Positions 1 to 11,570 of a stretch of 64,000 nucleotides of DNA are shown in pieces; positions within the stretch are counted from its first letter, which is position 1; each line of letters begins with the position of its first letter. The DNA comes from Mercurialis annua. Its lineage: Eukaryota; Streptophyta; Magnoliopsida; Malpighiales; Euphorbiaceae. The notes under the pieces are model-generated. The model had not been told where the DNA came from and did no database searches. It saw only the letters and a list, made by a program, of their open reading frames with translations. The stretch is from the NCBI RefSeq assembly GCF_937616625.2, contig NC_065572.1, positions 42,001,653-42,065,652 on the forward strand, given 5' to 3'. A program made the translations under genes and the position numbers.

Positions 1-1425
1 TTAACAATTTAAGCCAAACGTTTACAAACATTAAGAAACAAATCCAAATGTTTCACCTTTTTAGCGATTTAAGCCGAACGTTTACAAATATTACGAAATA
101 AATCCAAACGTTTCACCTTTTTAGCGATTTAATCCTAATGTTTACAAACCCTTCAAAACAAATCCAAACGTTTCACCTCTTTAGCGATTTAAGCCAAACG
201 TTTACAAACGTTACGACGCAAATCCAAACATTTCACATTTTTAGCGATTTAAGCCAAAAGTTTAGAAACGGTTACGAAACAAATCCAAGCGTTTCGCCTT
301 TTTACCAATTTAAGCCAAACATTTACAAACGTTACGAAACAAATCCAAACGTTTCACCTTTTTAGCGATTTAAGCCGAACGTTTACAAACGTTGCAAAAC
401 AAAACCAAACGTTTCACCTTATTAGCCATTTAAACCAAACGTTTACAAACGTTACAAAACAAATCCAAACGTTTCACATTTTTAGCCATTTAAGCCAAAC
501 GTTTACAAACTTTACGGGAAAAAAAACCAAGCGTTTCACCTTTTTAGCAATATAAGCCAAACATTTACAAACGTAACGAAACAAATCCAAGCGTTTCACA
601 TTTTTAGCAATTTTAGCCAAACGTTTACAAATGTTACGAAACAAATCCAAACATTTCACCTTTTTTGCGATTTAAGCCAAACGTTTACAAACGGTACAAA
701 ACAAAACCAAACATTTAACCTTTTTAGCGATTTAAGCAAAACGTTTACAAACGGTACGAAACAAATCCAAACGTTTCTCCTTTTTAGCAATGTAAGCCAA
801 ACATTTACAAACGTCACGAAAGAAATCCAAGCGTTTCACCTTTTTAGCAATTTAAGCCAAACGTTTATAAACGTTACGAAACAAATCCAAGCGTTTCACC
901 TTTTTAGAAATTTAAGCCAAACATTTATAAACATTACGAAAAAATCCAAATGTTTCGCCTTTTTAGCGATTTAAGCCAAACGTTTACAAAGGTTATGAAA
1001 CAAATCTAAATGTTTCACCTTTTTAGAAATTTAAGCCAAACGTTTACAAACGTTACGAAACAAATCCAAGTGTTTCAATTTTTTAGCAATTCGATCCAAA
1101 CGTTTACAAACGTTACGAAACAAATCCAAGAGTTTTATCATTTTAGCAATTTAAGCCAAGCGTTTACAAACGTTACGAAACAAATCCAAAAGTTTCACCT
1201 TTTTAGCGATTTAAGCCGAACATTTACAAACGTTACGAAATAAAACCAAACGTTTCACCTTTTTAGCGATTTTAGCCGAACGTTTACAAACGTTACGAAA
1301 CAAATTCAAGCATTTTCCCATTTTAGCGATTTAAGCCAAACGTTTAAAACTTTACGAAACAAATCCAAACGTTTCCCCATTTTAGCGATTTAATCTTAAC
1401 GTTTACAAACATTACGCAATAAATT
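1..1425 (+). repeat. Large higher-order repeat, copy 1 (period 5,748 bp)
   Basis: This stretch of about 24 monomers recurs at 5749-7173 with an offset of 5,748 bp and about 99% identity by eye, including private variants such as the tttacggg variant at 511 (also 6259) and the gttacgacgc variant at 201 (also 5949). Differences are sparse single bases, for example near 470, 777, 1025 and 1125. The window starts inside the repeat, so its left end is unknown. The match fades around 1420-1440, where the following monomers differ from those after 7170. Confidence 0.93.
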
Positions 1426-2939
1426 TAAACGTTTCACCTTTTTAGCAATTTAAGCCAAACGTTTACAAACGTTACGAAACATATCCAAACGTTTCACTTT
1501 TTTAGTCATTTAAGCCAAACGTTTACAGACGTTACAAAACAAATCCAAACGTTTCCCCTTTTTAGCGATTTAAGCCAAACGTTTACAAACGTTACGAAAC
1601 AAACCAAACGTTTCACCTTTTTAGCGACTTAATCCAAACTTTTACAAATATTACGAAATAAAACCAAACGTTTAAAACGTTACGAAACAAATCCAATTGT
1701 TTACAAACGTTACAAAAAAAAAAACAAACATTTCCCCAGTTTAGCGATCTAAGCCAAACGTTTATAAACGTTACGAAACAAAACCAAACATTTGTAATAG
1801 TTACGAAACAAATTCAAACGTTTCACATTTTTAGTGATTTAAGCCAAACATTTTAAAGCGCTAATAAACAAATCCAAACGTTTCATTTTTTTAGTGATTG
1901 AAGCCAAATGTTTACAAACATTACGAAACAAATCCAAACGTTTAAAACGTTATGAAACAAATCCAACCATTTTACCTTTTTAGCGATTTAAGCTGGACGT
2001 TTACAAAGGTTACGAAATAAAACCAAACGTTTCATCTTTTTAGTGATTTAAGCCAAACGATTACAAACGAGACGAAACACATCCAAAGGTTTCACCTTTT
2101 TAGCAATTTAAGCCAAACATTTACAAAATATTACGAAAAAATCCAAACGTTTCATCTTTTTAGCGATTTAAGCCAAACATTTCACCTTATTTAGTAATTT
2201 AAAATAAACTTTTAAAACTTTATGAAACAAATCCAAATGTTTCCCATTTTTATTTATTTAAGCCAAACGTTTGCAAAAGTTACGAAACAAATCCAAACGT
2301 TTCTCCATTTTAGTGATTTAAGCCAAACGTTTACAAAAGTTACGAAACAAATCCAAGCGTTTCAACATTATAGCAATTTAAGCTAAACGCTTTGTAATAA
2401 ATCCCAGCGTTTCACCTTTTTAGCAATTTAAACCAAACGTTTAAAACTCTACGAAACAAATCCAAACGTTTTACATTTGTAGCAATTTAAGCCAAACGTT
2501 ACGAAACAAATCCAAACGTTTCATCTTTTTATCAATTTAAGCAAAACGTTTACAAACGTTACAAAACAAATCCAAACGTTTCACCTTTTTACCGATTTAA
2601 ACCGAACGTTTACAAACGTTACGAAAAAAAAAAAAACGTTTCCCCTTTTTTTGCGATTTAAGCCAAACGTTTTCAAAGGTTACGGAACAAATCCAAATGT
2701 TTCACCTTTTAAGCGATTTAAGCGTAACGTTTACAAACATTCCGAAACAAATCCAAACGTTTCGTTTTTTTAGTAATTTAAGCCAAATGTTTACAAACGT
2801 TACAAAATAAATCCAAGCGTTTTACCTTTTTAGCGATTTAAGACAAACGTTACGAAATAAATCCAAACGTTTCACCTTTTTAGCGATTTAAGACAAACAT
2901 ATACAAACGTTTCCAAAAACAAATCCAAACGTTTCACCT

Positions 2940-4500
2940 TTTTAGTGGTTTAAGCCAAACATTTACAAACGTTACGAAATAAATCCAATCGTTTCAACTT
3001 TTTAGCGATTTAAGCCAAACGTTTAGAAACGGTTACGAAACGAATCCAAGCATTTTGCCTTTTTACCAATTTAAGCCAAACTTTTACAAACGTTACGAAA
3101 CAAATCCAAACATTTCACCTTTTTAGCGATTTAAGCCGAACGTTTAGAAACATTACGAAACTAAACCAAACGTTTTACTTTATTAGCAATTTAAACCAAA
3201 TGTTTACAAACGTTACGAAACAAATCCAAACGTTTCACATTTTTAGCAATTTAAGCCAAGCGTTTACAAACTTTACGAAACAAAAACCTAGCGTTTCACC
3301 TTTTTAGCAATATAAGCCAAACTTATACAAACGTAACGAAACAAATCCAAGCGTTTCACCTTTTTAGCAATTTAAGTAAAACGTTTACAAACGTTACGAA
3401 ACGAATCCAAGCTCATCACCTATTTAGCAATTTAAGCCAAAAGTTTATAAAAGTTATTAACAAATTCAAGCGTTTCACGTTTTTAGCAATTTAAGCCAAA
3501 CGTTTACAAACGTTACGAAACAAATCCAAACATTTCACCTTTTTAGCGATTTAAGCCAAACGTTTACAAACGGTACAAAACAAATCCAAACGTTTAACCT
3601 TTTTAGCAATTTAAGCGAAACGTTTACAAACGGTACGAAACAAATCCAAACGTTTCACCTTTTTAGCAAAGTAAGCCAAATGTTTACAAACGTTACAAAA
3701 CAAATCCAAGCGTTTCACCTTTTTAGCATTTTAAGCAAAACGTTTATAAATGTTACGAAACAAATCCAAGCGTTTCACCTTTTTAGCAATTTAAGCCAAA
3801 CGTTTATAAACGTTACGAAAAAATCCATATGTTTCTCCTTTTATCGATTTAAGCCAAACGTTTACAAAGGTTATGAAAAAATCTAAATGTTTCACCTTTT
3901 TAGCAATTTAAGCTAAACGTTTACAAACGTTACGAAACAAATCCAAGCGTTTTACCTTTTTAGCAATATAAGCCAAGCGTTTACAAACGTTACAAAACAA
4001 ATCTAAAAGTTTCACCTTTTTTGCGATTTAAGCCGAACGTTTACAAACATTACGAAATAAAACCAAACGTTTCACTTGTTTAGCGATTTTCGCCGAACGT
4101 TTACAAACGTTACGAAACAAATTCAAATGTTTCCCCATTTTAGCTATTTAAGCCAAATGTTTAAAACTTTAAGAAACAAATCCAAACTTGTCCCCAGTTT
4201 AGCAATTTAAGCTTAACGTATCAAACCTTACGCAATAAATCTAAACATTTCACCTTTTTAGCGATTTAAGCCCAACGTTTACAGACGTTATGAAACAAAA
4301 CCAAGCGTTTCACTTTTTAGCAATTTAAGCCAAACGTTTACAAACGTAACGAAACAAATCCAAGTGATTCACCTTTTTAGCAATTTAAGCCAAACGTTTA
4401 CAAACGTAACGAAACAAATCCAAGTGTTCCACCTTTTTAGCAATTAAAAACAAATCCAATCGTTTCACCTTCTAAGCGATTAAATCCAAACGTTTACAAA
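2940..4500 (+). repeat. Older, diverged copy of the large higher-order repeat
   Basis: The order of monomer variants here follows that of copies 1 and 2 but with much greater divergence. The extended gtttagaaacggttacgaaa monomer at 3021 matches 262. The tttacgaaacaaaaaccta variant at 3271 matches the tttacggg monomer at 511. The aagttaac/cgcaataaatc region at 4211 matches 1391 and 7141. The tctaagcgatt monomer at 4471 matches 7511. The offset to copy 1 drifts from about 2,760 to 2,880 and back to 2,817, showing gain and loss of whole monomers. This indicates an earlier duplication round. Confidence 0.75.
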
Positions 4501-5748
4501 CAGTACGACACAAATCCAAACTTTTCACCTTTTTAGCGAATTAAGCCCAACGCACAAACGTTATGAAACAAAACAAAACGTTTCAAACGTTATGAAACAA
4601 ATACAAAAGTTTCGCATTTTTAGCGATTTAAACCAAACGTTTACAAACATTACGAAACAAAACCAAGCGTTTCACCTTTTTAGCAATTTATGCCAAACGT
4701 TTACGAACGTTAGAAAACAAATCCAAGCGTTTCCCCTTTTAGCAATTTAAGCCAAACGTTTACAAACGTTACAAAACAAATCCATGCGTTTAACCTTTTT
4801 AGCAATTTAAGCCAAATGTTTACAAACGTTACGAAACAAAACCAAACGTTTCACCTTTTTAGCTATAAAAGCCAAACGTTTACAAACGTATGAAACAAAT
4901 CCATACATTCCACCTTTTTAGCGATTTAAGCCAAACGTTTACAAAGGTTATGAAACAAATCCAAAATTTTCACCTTTTTTGCAGTTTAAACAAAACGATT
5001 ACAAACCTTACGAAACAAATCTAAGCGTTTCACCTTTTTAGCAATTTATGCCAAACGTTTACAAACGGTACGAAACAAATCCAAACGTTTCCCCTTTTTA
5101 GCGATTCAAGCCAAACGTTTCTAAATATACGAAACAAATCAAAATGTTTCCCCTTTTTAGCAATTTAAGCCAAACGTTTACAAACGTTACGAAACAAATT
5201 CAAGCGTTTCTCCTTTTTAGCAATTTAAGCCAAACGTTTACAAACGTTACGAAACAAATCAAAGCGTTTCACCTTTTTAGCAGTTTAAGCCAAAAGTTAC
5301 GAAACAAATCCAAACGTTTCACCTTTTTAGCTATTTAAGTCAAACTTTTACAAACTATACAAAACAAATCCAAACGTTTTACCTCTTTGGCGATTTAATC
5401 CAAACATTTACAAACATTATGAAACGAATCCAAACATTTAACTTTTTTTAGCTATTTAAGCCAAACGTTTACAAACGATACAAAACAAATCCAAACGTTT
5501 TACCTCTTTGGCGATTTAATCCAAACGTTTACAAACGTTATGAAACGAATCTAAACGTTTCATCTTTTTAGCAATTTAAGCAAAAAGTTTACAAACGTTA
5601 CGAAACGAATCCAAACATTTCACCTTTTTAGCGATATAAGCCAAAAAATTATAGACGTTACGAAACAAATCCAAACGTTTCACCTTTTTAGCGATTTAAG
5701 ACAAACGTTCACAAAATGTTACGAAACAAATCCAAGCGTTTCGCCTTT

Positions 5749-7173
5749 TTAACAATTTAAGCCAAACGTTTACAAACATTAAGAAACAAATCCAAATGTT
5801 TCACCTTTTTAGCGATTTAAGCCGAACGTTTACAAATATTACGAAATAAATCCAAACGTTTCACCTTTTTAGCGATTTAATCCTAATGTTTACAAACCCT
5901 TCAAAACAAATCCAAACGTTTCACCTCTTTAGCGATTTAAGCCAAACGTTTACAAACGTTACGACGCAAATCCAAACATTTCACATTTTTAGCGATTTAA
6001 GCCAAAAGTTTAGAAACGGTTACGAAACAAATCCAAGCGTTTCGCCTTTTTACCAATTTAAGCCAAACATTTACAAACGTTACGAAACAAATCCAAACGT
6101 TTCACCTTTTTAGCGATTTAAGCCGAACGTTTACAAACGTTGCAAAACAAAACCAAACGTTTCACCTTATTAGCCATTTAAACCAAACGTTTACAAACGT
6201 TACAAAACAAATCCAAATGTTTCACATTTTTAGCCATTTAAGCCAAACGTTTACAAACTTTACGGGAAAAAAAACCAAGCGTTTCACCTTTTTAGCAATA
6301 TAAGCCAAACATTTACAAACGTAACGAAACAAATCCAAGCGTTTCACATTTTTAGCAATTTTAGCCAAACGTTTACAAATGTTACGAAACAAATCCAAAC
6401 ATTTCACCTTTTTTGCGATTTAAGCCAAACGTTTACAAACGGTACAAAACAAAACCAAACATTTAACCTTTTTAGCGATTTAAGCAAAACGTTTACAAAC
6501 GGTACGAAACAAATCCAAACGTTTCGCCTTTTTAGCAATGTAAGCCAAACATTTACAAACGTCACGAAAGAAATCCAAGCGTTTCACCTTTTTAGCAATT
6601 TAAGCCAAACGTTTATAAACGTTACGAAACAAATCCAAGCGTTTCACCTTTTTAGAAATTTAAGCCAAACATTTATAAACATTACGAAAAAATCCAAATG
6701 TTTCGCCTTTTTAGCGATTTAAGCCAAACGTTTACAAAGGTTATGAAACAAATCTAAATGTTTCACCTTTTTAGCAATTTAAGCCAAACGTTTACAAACG
6801 TTACGAAACAAATCCAAGTGTTTCAATTTTTTAGCAATTCGATCCAAACGTTTAGAAACGTTACGAAACAAATCCAAGCGTTTTACCATTTTAGCAATTT
6901 AAGCCAAGCGTTTACAAACTTTACGAAACAAATCCAAAAGTTTCACCTTTTTAGCGATTTAAGCCGAACATTTACAAACGTTACGAAATAAAACCAAACG
7001 TTTCACCTTTTTAGCGATTTTAGCCGAACGTTTACAAACGTTACGAAACAAATTCAAGCATTTTCCCATTTTAGCGATTTAAGCCAAACGTTTAAAACTT
7101 TACGAAACAAATCCAAACGTTTCCCCATTTTAGCGATTTAATCTTAACGTTTACAAACATTACGCAATAAATC
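5749..7173 (+). repeat. Large higher-order repeat, copy 2 (period 5,748 bp)
   Basis: This is the second copy of 1-1425. It starts at the same phase (position 1 corresponds to 5749) and carries the same chain of monomer variants. Very few differences separate the two, so the duplication is recent compared with the divergence among neighbouring monomers. After about 7173 the sequence instead follows the older block at about 4230-4500, up to the copia junction at 7543. Confidence 0.93.
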
Positions 7174-7542
7174 TAAACATTTCACCTTTTAAGCGATTTA
7201 AGCCAAACCTTTACAAACGTTACGAAACAAATCAAAACGTTTTTACGAAACAAATCAAAACGTTTCACAGTTTTGGCAATTTAAGCCAAACCTTTACAAA
7301 CGTTACGAAACAAAACCAAGCGTTTCACCTTTTTAGCAATTTAAGCCAAACGTTTACAAACGTAACGAAACAAATCCAAGCGATTCACCTATTTAGCAAT
7401 TTAAGCCAACCCTTTACAAACATTAGAAAACAAATCCAAGCGTTCCACCTTTTTAGAAATTAAAGCCAAACGTTTAAAAACGTTACGAAACAAATCCAAT
7501 CGTTTCACCTTCTAAGCGATTGAAGTCAAACGTTTACAAACG

Positions 7543-7880
7543 GTTGCTGTCAGTCGCTACCTCAAATATCAGATGACTGATGAGAAATCTTTCAAGGCGC
7601 AGTCCCATGAGGTGCAGAAAATCGCTCATGAAATTATATCTGAAGGTATGGTTCTCGATGAACAATTTCAAGTCGTTGTTTTTATTGACAAGTTACCTCG
7701 TTCGTGGAAGGATTTTAAAATTCTCTCAGGCACAAAACCAAGGAATTTTCGCTGGAAAGTTTGATAACTCGCCTTCGAATTGAGGAAAAGGCGAGAAAAC
7801 AGGACCAAAGAGATGAAGTGCTTGTTGTCTCAAACAACACAAGAAAGTTTGGTTCGGCGAATCTGAAGCTAAATGGAAAA
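7543..7880 (+). pseudogene. gag: Copia gag (UBN2-type) fragment
   Basis: The frame enters at 7543 directly from satellite and reads copia capsid-type sequence, with an intact stretch from the methionine at 7573 to a frameshift near 7724. After the shift, the expected continuation is read in another frame from 7725 (residues LRHKTKEF, then a basic, charged stretch RIEEKARKQDQ) until a second shift near 7870-7880 restores the frame of the downstream open stretch. Gag forms the virus-like particle in which reverse transcription occurs. The N-terminal part of gag is missing at the satellite junction. Confidence 0.85.
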
Positions 7881-8967
7881 AACTTTTAAGAACCAGAATC
7901 GCAATTCAAACTCGAACCAAAATGTGAACCGCAACAAAATGAACCATAATGGTAATCCTTCAAGGAACCATAATGTGAAACAGCAACCACCTGTGAGAAA
8001 TGATCTGCCACCATTTTTATGTTTTAATTGTGGCAAACCAGGTCATATGGCACGTAAGTGTCGGAACAGGCCAAATACTGCATGGCAGGCTAACTTGACT
8101 GAAGAGCCTTTTACGGCTATGATAACTGAAATGATGGCTAAGATCAGCCTTGTAGGTGGATCAAATGGGTGGTGGGTAGACAACGGCGCAAATCGCCATG
8201 TCTGCTATGATCGTGCTATGTTCAAAACATACACGGCTGTTAATGATAAGAAAGTGTTGCTGGGTGATACTCAAACCACTACTGTTGCTGGAATTGGTAC
8301 TGTTGAACTGAAGTTTACTTCAGGAAAAACTTTAATTTTAAAGGATGTGATGCACATTCCTATGATTAGGAAGAATTTGGTGTCTGGCTATCTCCTCAAC
8401 AAGGCGGGGTTTTTTCAGACTATTGGAGGTGATTTGTACACCATTGCCAAAAATGGTATCTTTGTGGGAAAGGGCTATGCTTGTGAGGTTATGTTAAAAA
8501 TGAATGTTGAAATTATTAATAAAGATTCTGTTTCTGTTTACTTGATTTGTGATTTTAATATTTGGCATACTAGACTCTGCCATGTAAACAAAAGAATAAT
8601 AAGCAACATGAGCACCCTAGGATTAATTCCAAAAAAGAATCAAACTGAGTTTGAAAGATGTGAATTCTGTAGTCAAGCCAAGATAACAAAAACATCTCAT
8701 AAATCAATAATTAGAGAATCTGAACCTGTATATTTAATATATTCTGATATATGTGAACTTGATGGTACCTTGACTAGAAATGGCAAACGATACTTTATCA
8801 CTTTTATTGAGGATTGTTCTGATTTCACATATGTGTATTTGATAAAAATTAAAAGTGATGCACTTGATATGTTCAAGTTATTTGTTTCAGAAATTGGAAA
8901 TCAATTCAATAAGAAAATCAAAAGATTTAGAAGTGACAGAGTTACAAAATACGATTCAAGCCTGTAA
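7873..8967 (+). pseudogene. pol: Copia gag zinc knuckle, protease and integrase N-half
   Basis: This 364-residue open stretch covers the end of gag and the start of pol. An Asn-rich linker precedes a CCHC zinc knuckle with ligands C50, C53, H58 and C63. The aspartic protease motif at residues 103-106 reads DNGA, where DSGA or DTGA is usual, so the protease may be impaired. The integrase zinc-binding ligands H232, H237, C263 and C266 are present, followed by the first catalytic Asp (D292 in YSDIC) and the second (D355 in RSDR). The frame is stopped by a TAA at 8965-8967 in the middle of the integrase core. The same frame continues immediately with integrase sequence, so this is a nonsense change rather than a natural end. 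Confidence 0.92.
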
Positions 8968-9339
8968 ATAGAATTCTATAACTCGCATGGTATCGTACAT
9001 GAAAGAACTGCACCATATTCACCTGAAATGAACGATAAAGCCGAAAGAAAAAATAGAACACTTACAAAAGCTGTAGTATCTATTTTATTGAATTCTGGTG
9101 CTGCTTCTTATTGGTGGGGTGAGATTCTATTAGCTGCTTGTTATGTGCTCAACCGAGTTCCAAAATCAAACAGTAAGATTTCACCTTATGAGATAATAAA
9201 GAAAAGACAACCAAATTTGTCTTATTTGAGAACTTGGGGCTGTTTGGCCTATGTTCGGATTCCTGATCCGAAAAGGATAATATTAGCAAGTAGATTGGTT
9301 ATGCGATCAATAGCAAAGCCTATAAATTTTATGACTTGA
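8968..9339 (+). pseudogene. pol: Copia integrase core, C-terminal part
   Basis: This is in frame with the preceding segment after the TAA. It reads the end of the integrase catalytic core, including the Glu of the AERKNRT motif just after the methionine at 9028, which completes the D,D,E triad. Typical downstream copia blocks follow (YWWGEILLAACYVLNRVP, then the WGCLAYV block). Around 9293 a short deletion and frameshift remove a few residues and lead to a stop at 9337-9339, although the correct continuation is visible in another frame. Confidence 0.88.
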
Positions 9340-9692
9340 CTGCAAGAGTGATTATTGAATCTGTAGATGCTTATTTTTATGACCATAAATTTTCTTTTAA
9401 ATTGGGAAATAGTGGGGGCGAATCATCCGGTAATGCTCCTGTAGTTAGGAGTAGAGAGATTACTGATGATATAGAACTAGAGATCAAAAGAAGTAAAAGA
9501 GCAAGAACTTTGAAAGACTATGGTTCTGATTTCCATGTCTACTCCTTAGTGGAGGATCCTGCTAATCTTCAGGAACCTCTAACTTCTTTAGATTCTGATC
9601 TTTGGCAAGAAGCCAGAAATGATGAGATGGACTCACTAAAGTCTAATAAGACATGGCATCTGACTGATCTGCCTCCCAGTTGCAAAACCTGA
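9296..9692 (+). pseudogene. pol: Copia integrase C-terminus and linker to RT
   Basis: After the frameshift near 9293, this frame reads the conserved end of the integrase region (KFYDLTARVIIESVDAYFY), then a variable acidic and basic linker, then the start of the RT module (WQEARNDEMDSLKSNKTW). The frame ends at 9690-9692. Compared with the family, a short piece of about a dozen codons normally found between the W-x-L block and the PDGTVDKYKARLV block is missing, which both deletes residues and shifts the frame at about 9680-9688. Confidence 0.85.
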
Positions 9693-10732
9693 TGGCACCG
9701 TAGATAAGTATAAAGCTCGTCTTGTTTCCAAAGGCTATAGACAACGTGAAAACGTTGATTTCTTTGATACTTATTCGCCCGTTACTAGAATAACATCCAT
9801 TAGAGTGCTGATTTCGATCGCTGTTCTGCATGATTTGGTTGTACACCAAATGGATGTTAAGACTGCCTTTTTTAACGGTGAATTGGAGGAAGAAATATAC
9901 ATGGACCAACCAGAGGGTTTTGTGATACATGGTCAGGAACAGAAGGTGTGTAAATTAGACAAATCCTTATATGGTCTAAAACAAGCACCTAAGCAATGGC
10001 ATGAAAAGTTTGATAACCTTGTTATCTCGAATGGTTATAAAGTGAATGAAAGTGACAAATGCATTTACTACAAATTTGAAAAAGAGCCTTGTACTTTCAT
10101 ATGTCTTTACGTAGATGACTTGTTGATCTTTGGATTAAACATTCATGTTGTGAATGTTGTGAAATCAATGTTGAGTACCAACTTTGATATGAAAGATCTT
10201 GGAGAAGCGAATGTCATTCTTGGCATAAAGATAACTAGATCTGATAAGGGAATTTCTCTAGATCAATATCACTATGTTGAGAAGATTCTTAAGAAATATA
10301 ACTACTTTGACTATAAACCTGCTTGTACACCATATGATCCAAGTTTAAGATTATTTAAGAACACTGGTGATAGTGTACGACAGTCAGAATATGCGAGCAT
10401 CATTGGCAGCCTTCGGTATGCCACTGATTATACTAGACCAGACATTGCATATGTCGTTGGATTACTGTGCAGGTTTACTAGTAGACCCAGTATGGAGCAT
10501 TGGAATGCTATTGAAAGGGTAATAAGATACCTTAAAAGAAAAATGAACCTAGGGTTACATTATCAGAAGCATCCTGCTATCCTTGAAGGGTACAGTGATG
10601 CAGATTTGAATACATTGTTTGATGATTCCAAAGTCACCAGTGGCTATATTTTTAGTATAGTAGGTGGAGCTGTTTCTTGGAAATCAAAGAAACGGACGAT
10701 TCTGGCACAATCCACCATGGAATCAGAAAATG
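9688..10732 (+). pseudogene. pol: Copia reverse transcriptase and RNase H N-part
   Basis: This frame starts at the PDGTVDKYKARLV block just after the small deletion and reads a nearly complete copia RT. It contains the VHQMDVKTAF block holding the first catalytic Asp, the LYGLKQAP block, and the catalytic YVDDLL motif at 10108-10125. The tether and RNase H domain follow (GYSDADLNT, SGYIFSIVGGAVSWKSKKR). An extra base in an A-run at 10727-10730 breaks the frame, and the TMESE block is followed by unrelated residues to a stop at 10755. Confidence 0.92.
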
Positions 10733-10925
10733 ATAGCACTGGCTGCTGCCAGTGAAGAAGCAGGATGGCTAAGAAGCCTGCTAGCTGAGGTTCCCTTATC
10801 GGAAAGACCGATACCAGCTGTGTTGATCCATTGCGATGGTACCGCGGCTATTGCAAAAATTGAGAACCGTTACTATAACGGTAAGAAACGACAAATACGT
10901 CGTAAGCACGTCGCTGTTTCTTACC
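10731..10925 (+). pseudogene. pol: Copia RNase H C-terminal part
   Basis: In the frame shifted by one base, this reads the RNase H continuation: an Ala-rich helix with EEAGWLRSLL, then the IHCDGTAAIAKIENRYYNGKKRQIRRKH block. The conserved sequence fails right after RRKH (about 10903). The remaining C-terminus of RNase H, the PPT and the 3' LTR are absent because gypsy gag sequence begins within the next few tens of bases. Confidence 0.88.
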
Positions 10926-10945
10926 GTATGCGGTGACGGGGAGTT
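10905..10945. other. Copia/gypsy fusion junction
   Basis: Recognisable copia RNase H residues end at about 10903. Recognisable Ty3/gypsy gag residues (SYRNQ, then the NRSVQEF block) begin at about 10942. No LTR, PBS, PPT or target duplication lies between them. The change of element within about 40 bp, in the same orientation and in mid-gene on both sides, points to illegitimate recombination or deletion between two elements rather than insertion of one into the other. The exact breakpoint cannot be set without intact relatives. Confidence 0.8.
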
Positions 10946-11570
10946 ATCGTAATCAGTGGCTGACCCTGAATAGAGACAATCGGTCCGTGCAAGAGTTTAT
11001 GACGGAGTTTACCAGAGTGAGTAGGTTTGCACCTGACCTGACTGCATACCCAGTCAGAGTGAACTCGAGGTTTGTAGAGGGTCTAGGAGCCGAATTTGTG
11101 AGTCCGACGTCTGATATCGGGAGAACCCTGGTGCAACTGATCGATGGCGCCAGACAAATGGAAGTTTCTTTGATTCGTTTTGGGAGAATTCCTGACCCTT
11201 CTAATGTTGCACATGTGTGAGATAGTACGTTTCGCAGTGTACAAAGCGCGCCTACTCAGTCATATATTGGAAATTATTCTCGATTCACACTGCGTTAGCG
11301 AGAACGTAAAAGGCCTCGACGTGGTACGCGGGTTAGTGCTTCAGGCACATGATTTGGTGCCAGATCTATGAGTGATATGGGAGGCGGAGTTCCTATATGT
11401 CTGAACTGTAATAGGAGGCACTACGCGCGTGCCACATTGCTACTAGAGCATGTTTCAACTGTGGTCAACAGGGTCATTTTTCTAGAGATTGTCCGAGGCA
11501 GATGCCCCAGGGCTCAATGACTACTTTGATGCAACCTTCCTATCAGCAGTAGAGGACTGCGAATCAGGCA
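10933..11570 (+). pseudogene. gag: Gypsy gag with zinc knuckles
   Basis: The first frame (10933-11220) reads the capsid-type gag region: SYRNQ, the NRSVQEFMTEFTRVSRFAP block and the RFVEGL block. It then runs into noise, indicating a frameshift before 11370. In the next frame there is a first Cys/His cluster at about 11398-11425 (CLNCNRRH) and a regular CCHC knuckle with TGT codons at 11451 and 11460 (CFNCGQQGHFSRDC). A TAG at 11550-11552 interrupts the frame in a Gln-rich stretch, consistent with a CAG to TAG change. Confidence 0.85.

Larger units (their letters stand above)
1..7542 (+). repeat. 60-bp satellite array, left block (+ polarity)
   Basis: This is a continuous head-to-tail array of a 60-bp monomer, visible because the same text recurs at nearly the same column of each 60-base line. 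A typical monomer reads gcgatttaag, ccaaacgttt, acaaacgtta, cgaaacaaat, ccaaacgttt, caccttttta. The block ccaaacgttt occurs twice, exactly 30 bp apart, so the monomer is a pair of 30-bp half-units. Monomers differ mostly at the CG inside aaacgttt, which becomes atgttt or acattt, and by loss of a half-unit or a few bases (for example near 1670, 2370, 4440 and 7240). The array runs off the left edge and is cut at about 7542 by copia sequence. Because 60 is a multiple of 3, short periodic open frames occur throughout; I do not treat them as genes. Strand here only records polarity relative to the later arrays. Confidence 0.97.
7543..10930 (+). mobile_element. Truncated Ty1/copia retrotransposon body, no LTRs
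   Basis: This is a copia-type gag-pol remnant in the order gag, zinc knuckle, protease, integrase, reverse transcriptase, RNase H, which is diagnostic of Ty1/copia (integrase before RT). It begins abruptly inside gag against satellite DNA and ends inside the last part of RNase H against gypsy gag sequence, so both LTRs, PBS and PPT are missing. The residue style, including the gag block around the IAHEIISEGM motif, resembles TNT1-94-like (Tork-type) plant copia; this lineage call is from memory of the family. The body carries at least four frameshifts, an in-frame stop and small deletions, so it is dead. It lies in the same orientation as the gypsy remnant that follows. Confidence 0.95.

Noticed and set aside
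138..365. Satellite open frames such as 138-365, 1010-1243, 5144-5338, 26375-26650, 29256-29555, 61360-61677 and 62194-62538 as protein genes
   Set aside because: They are the 20-codon reading of the 60-bp monomer, end at random monomer variants, and occur on both strands.
1..7542. CRISPR-like repeat-spacer array
   Set aside because: There are no unique spacers between constant repeats; the entire 60-bp unit is repeated, and the context is plant retrotransposons.
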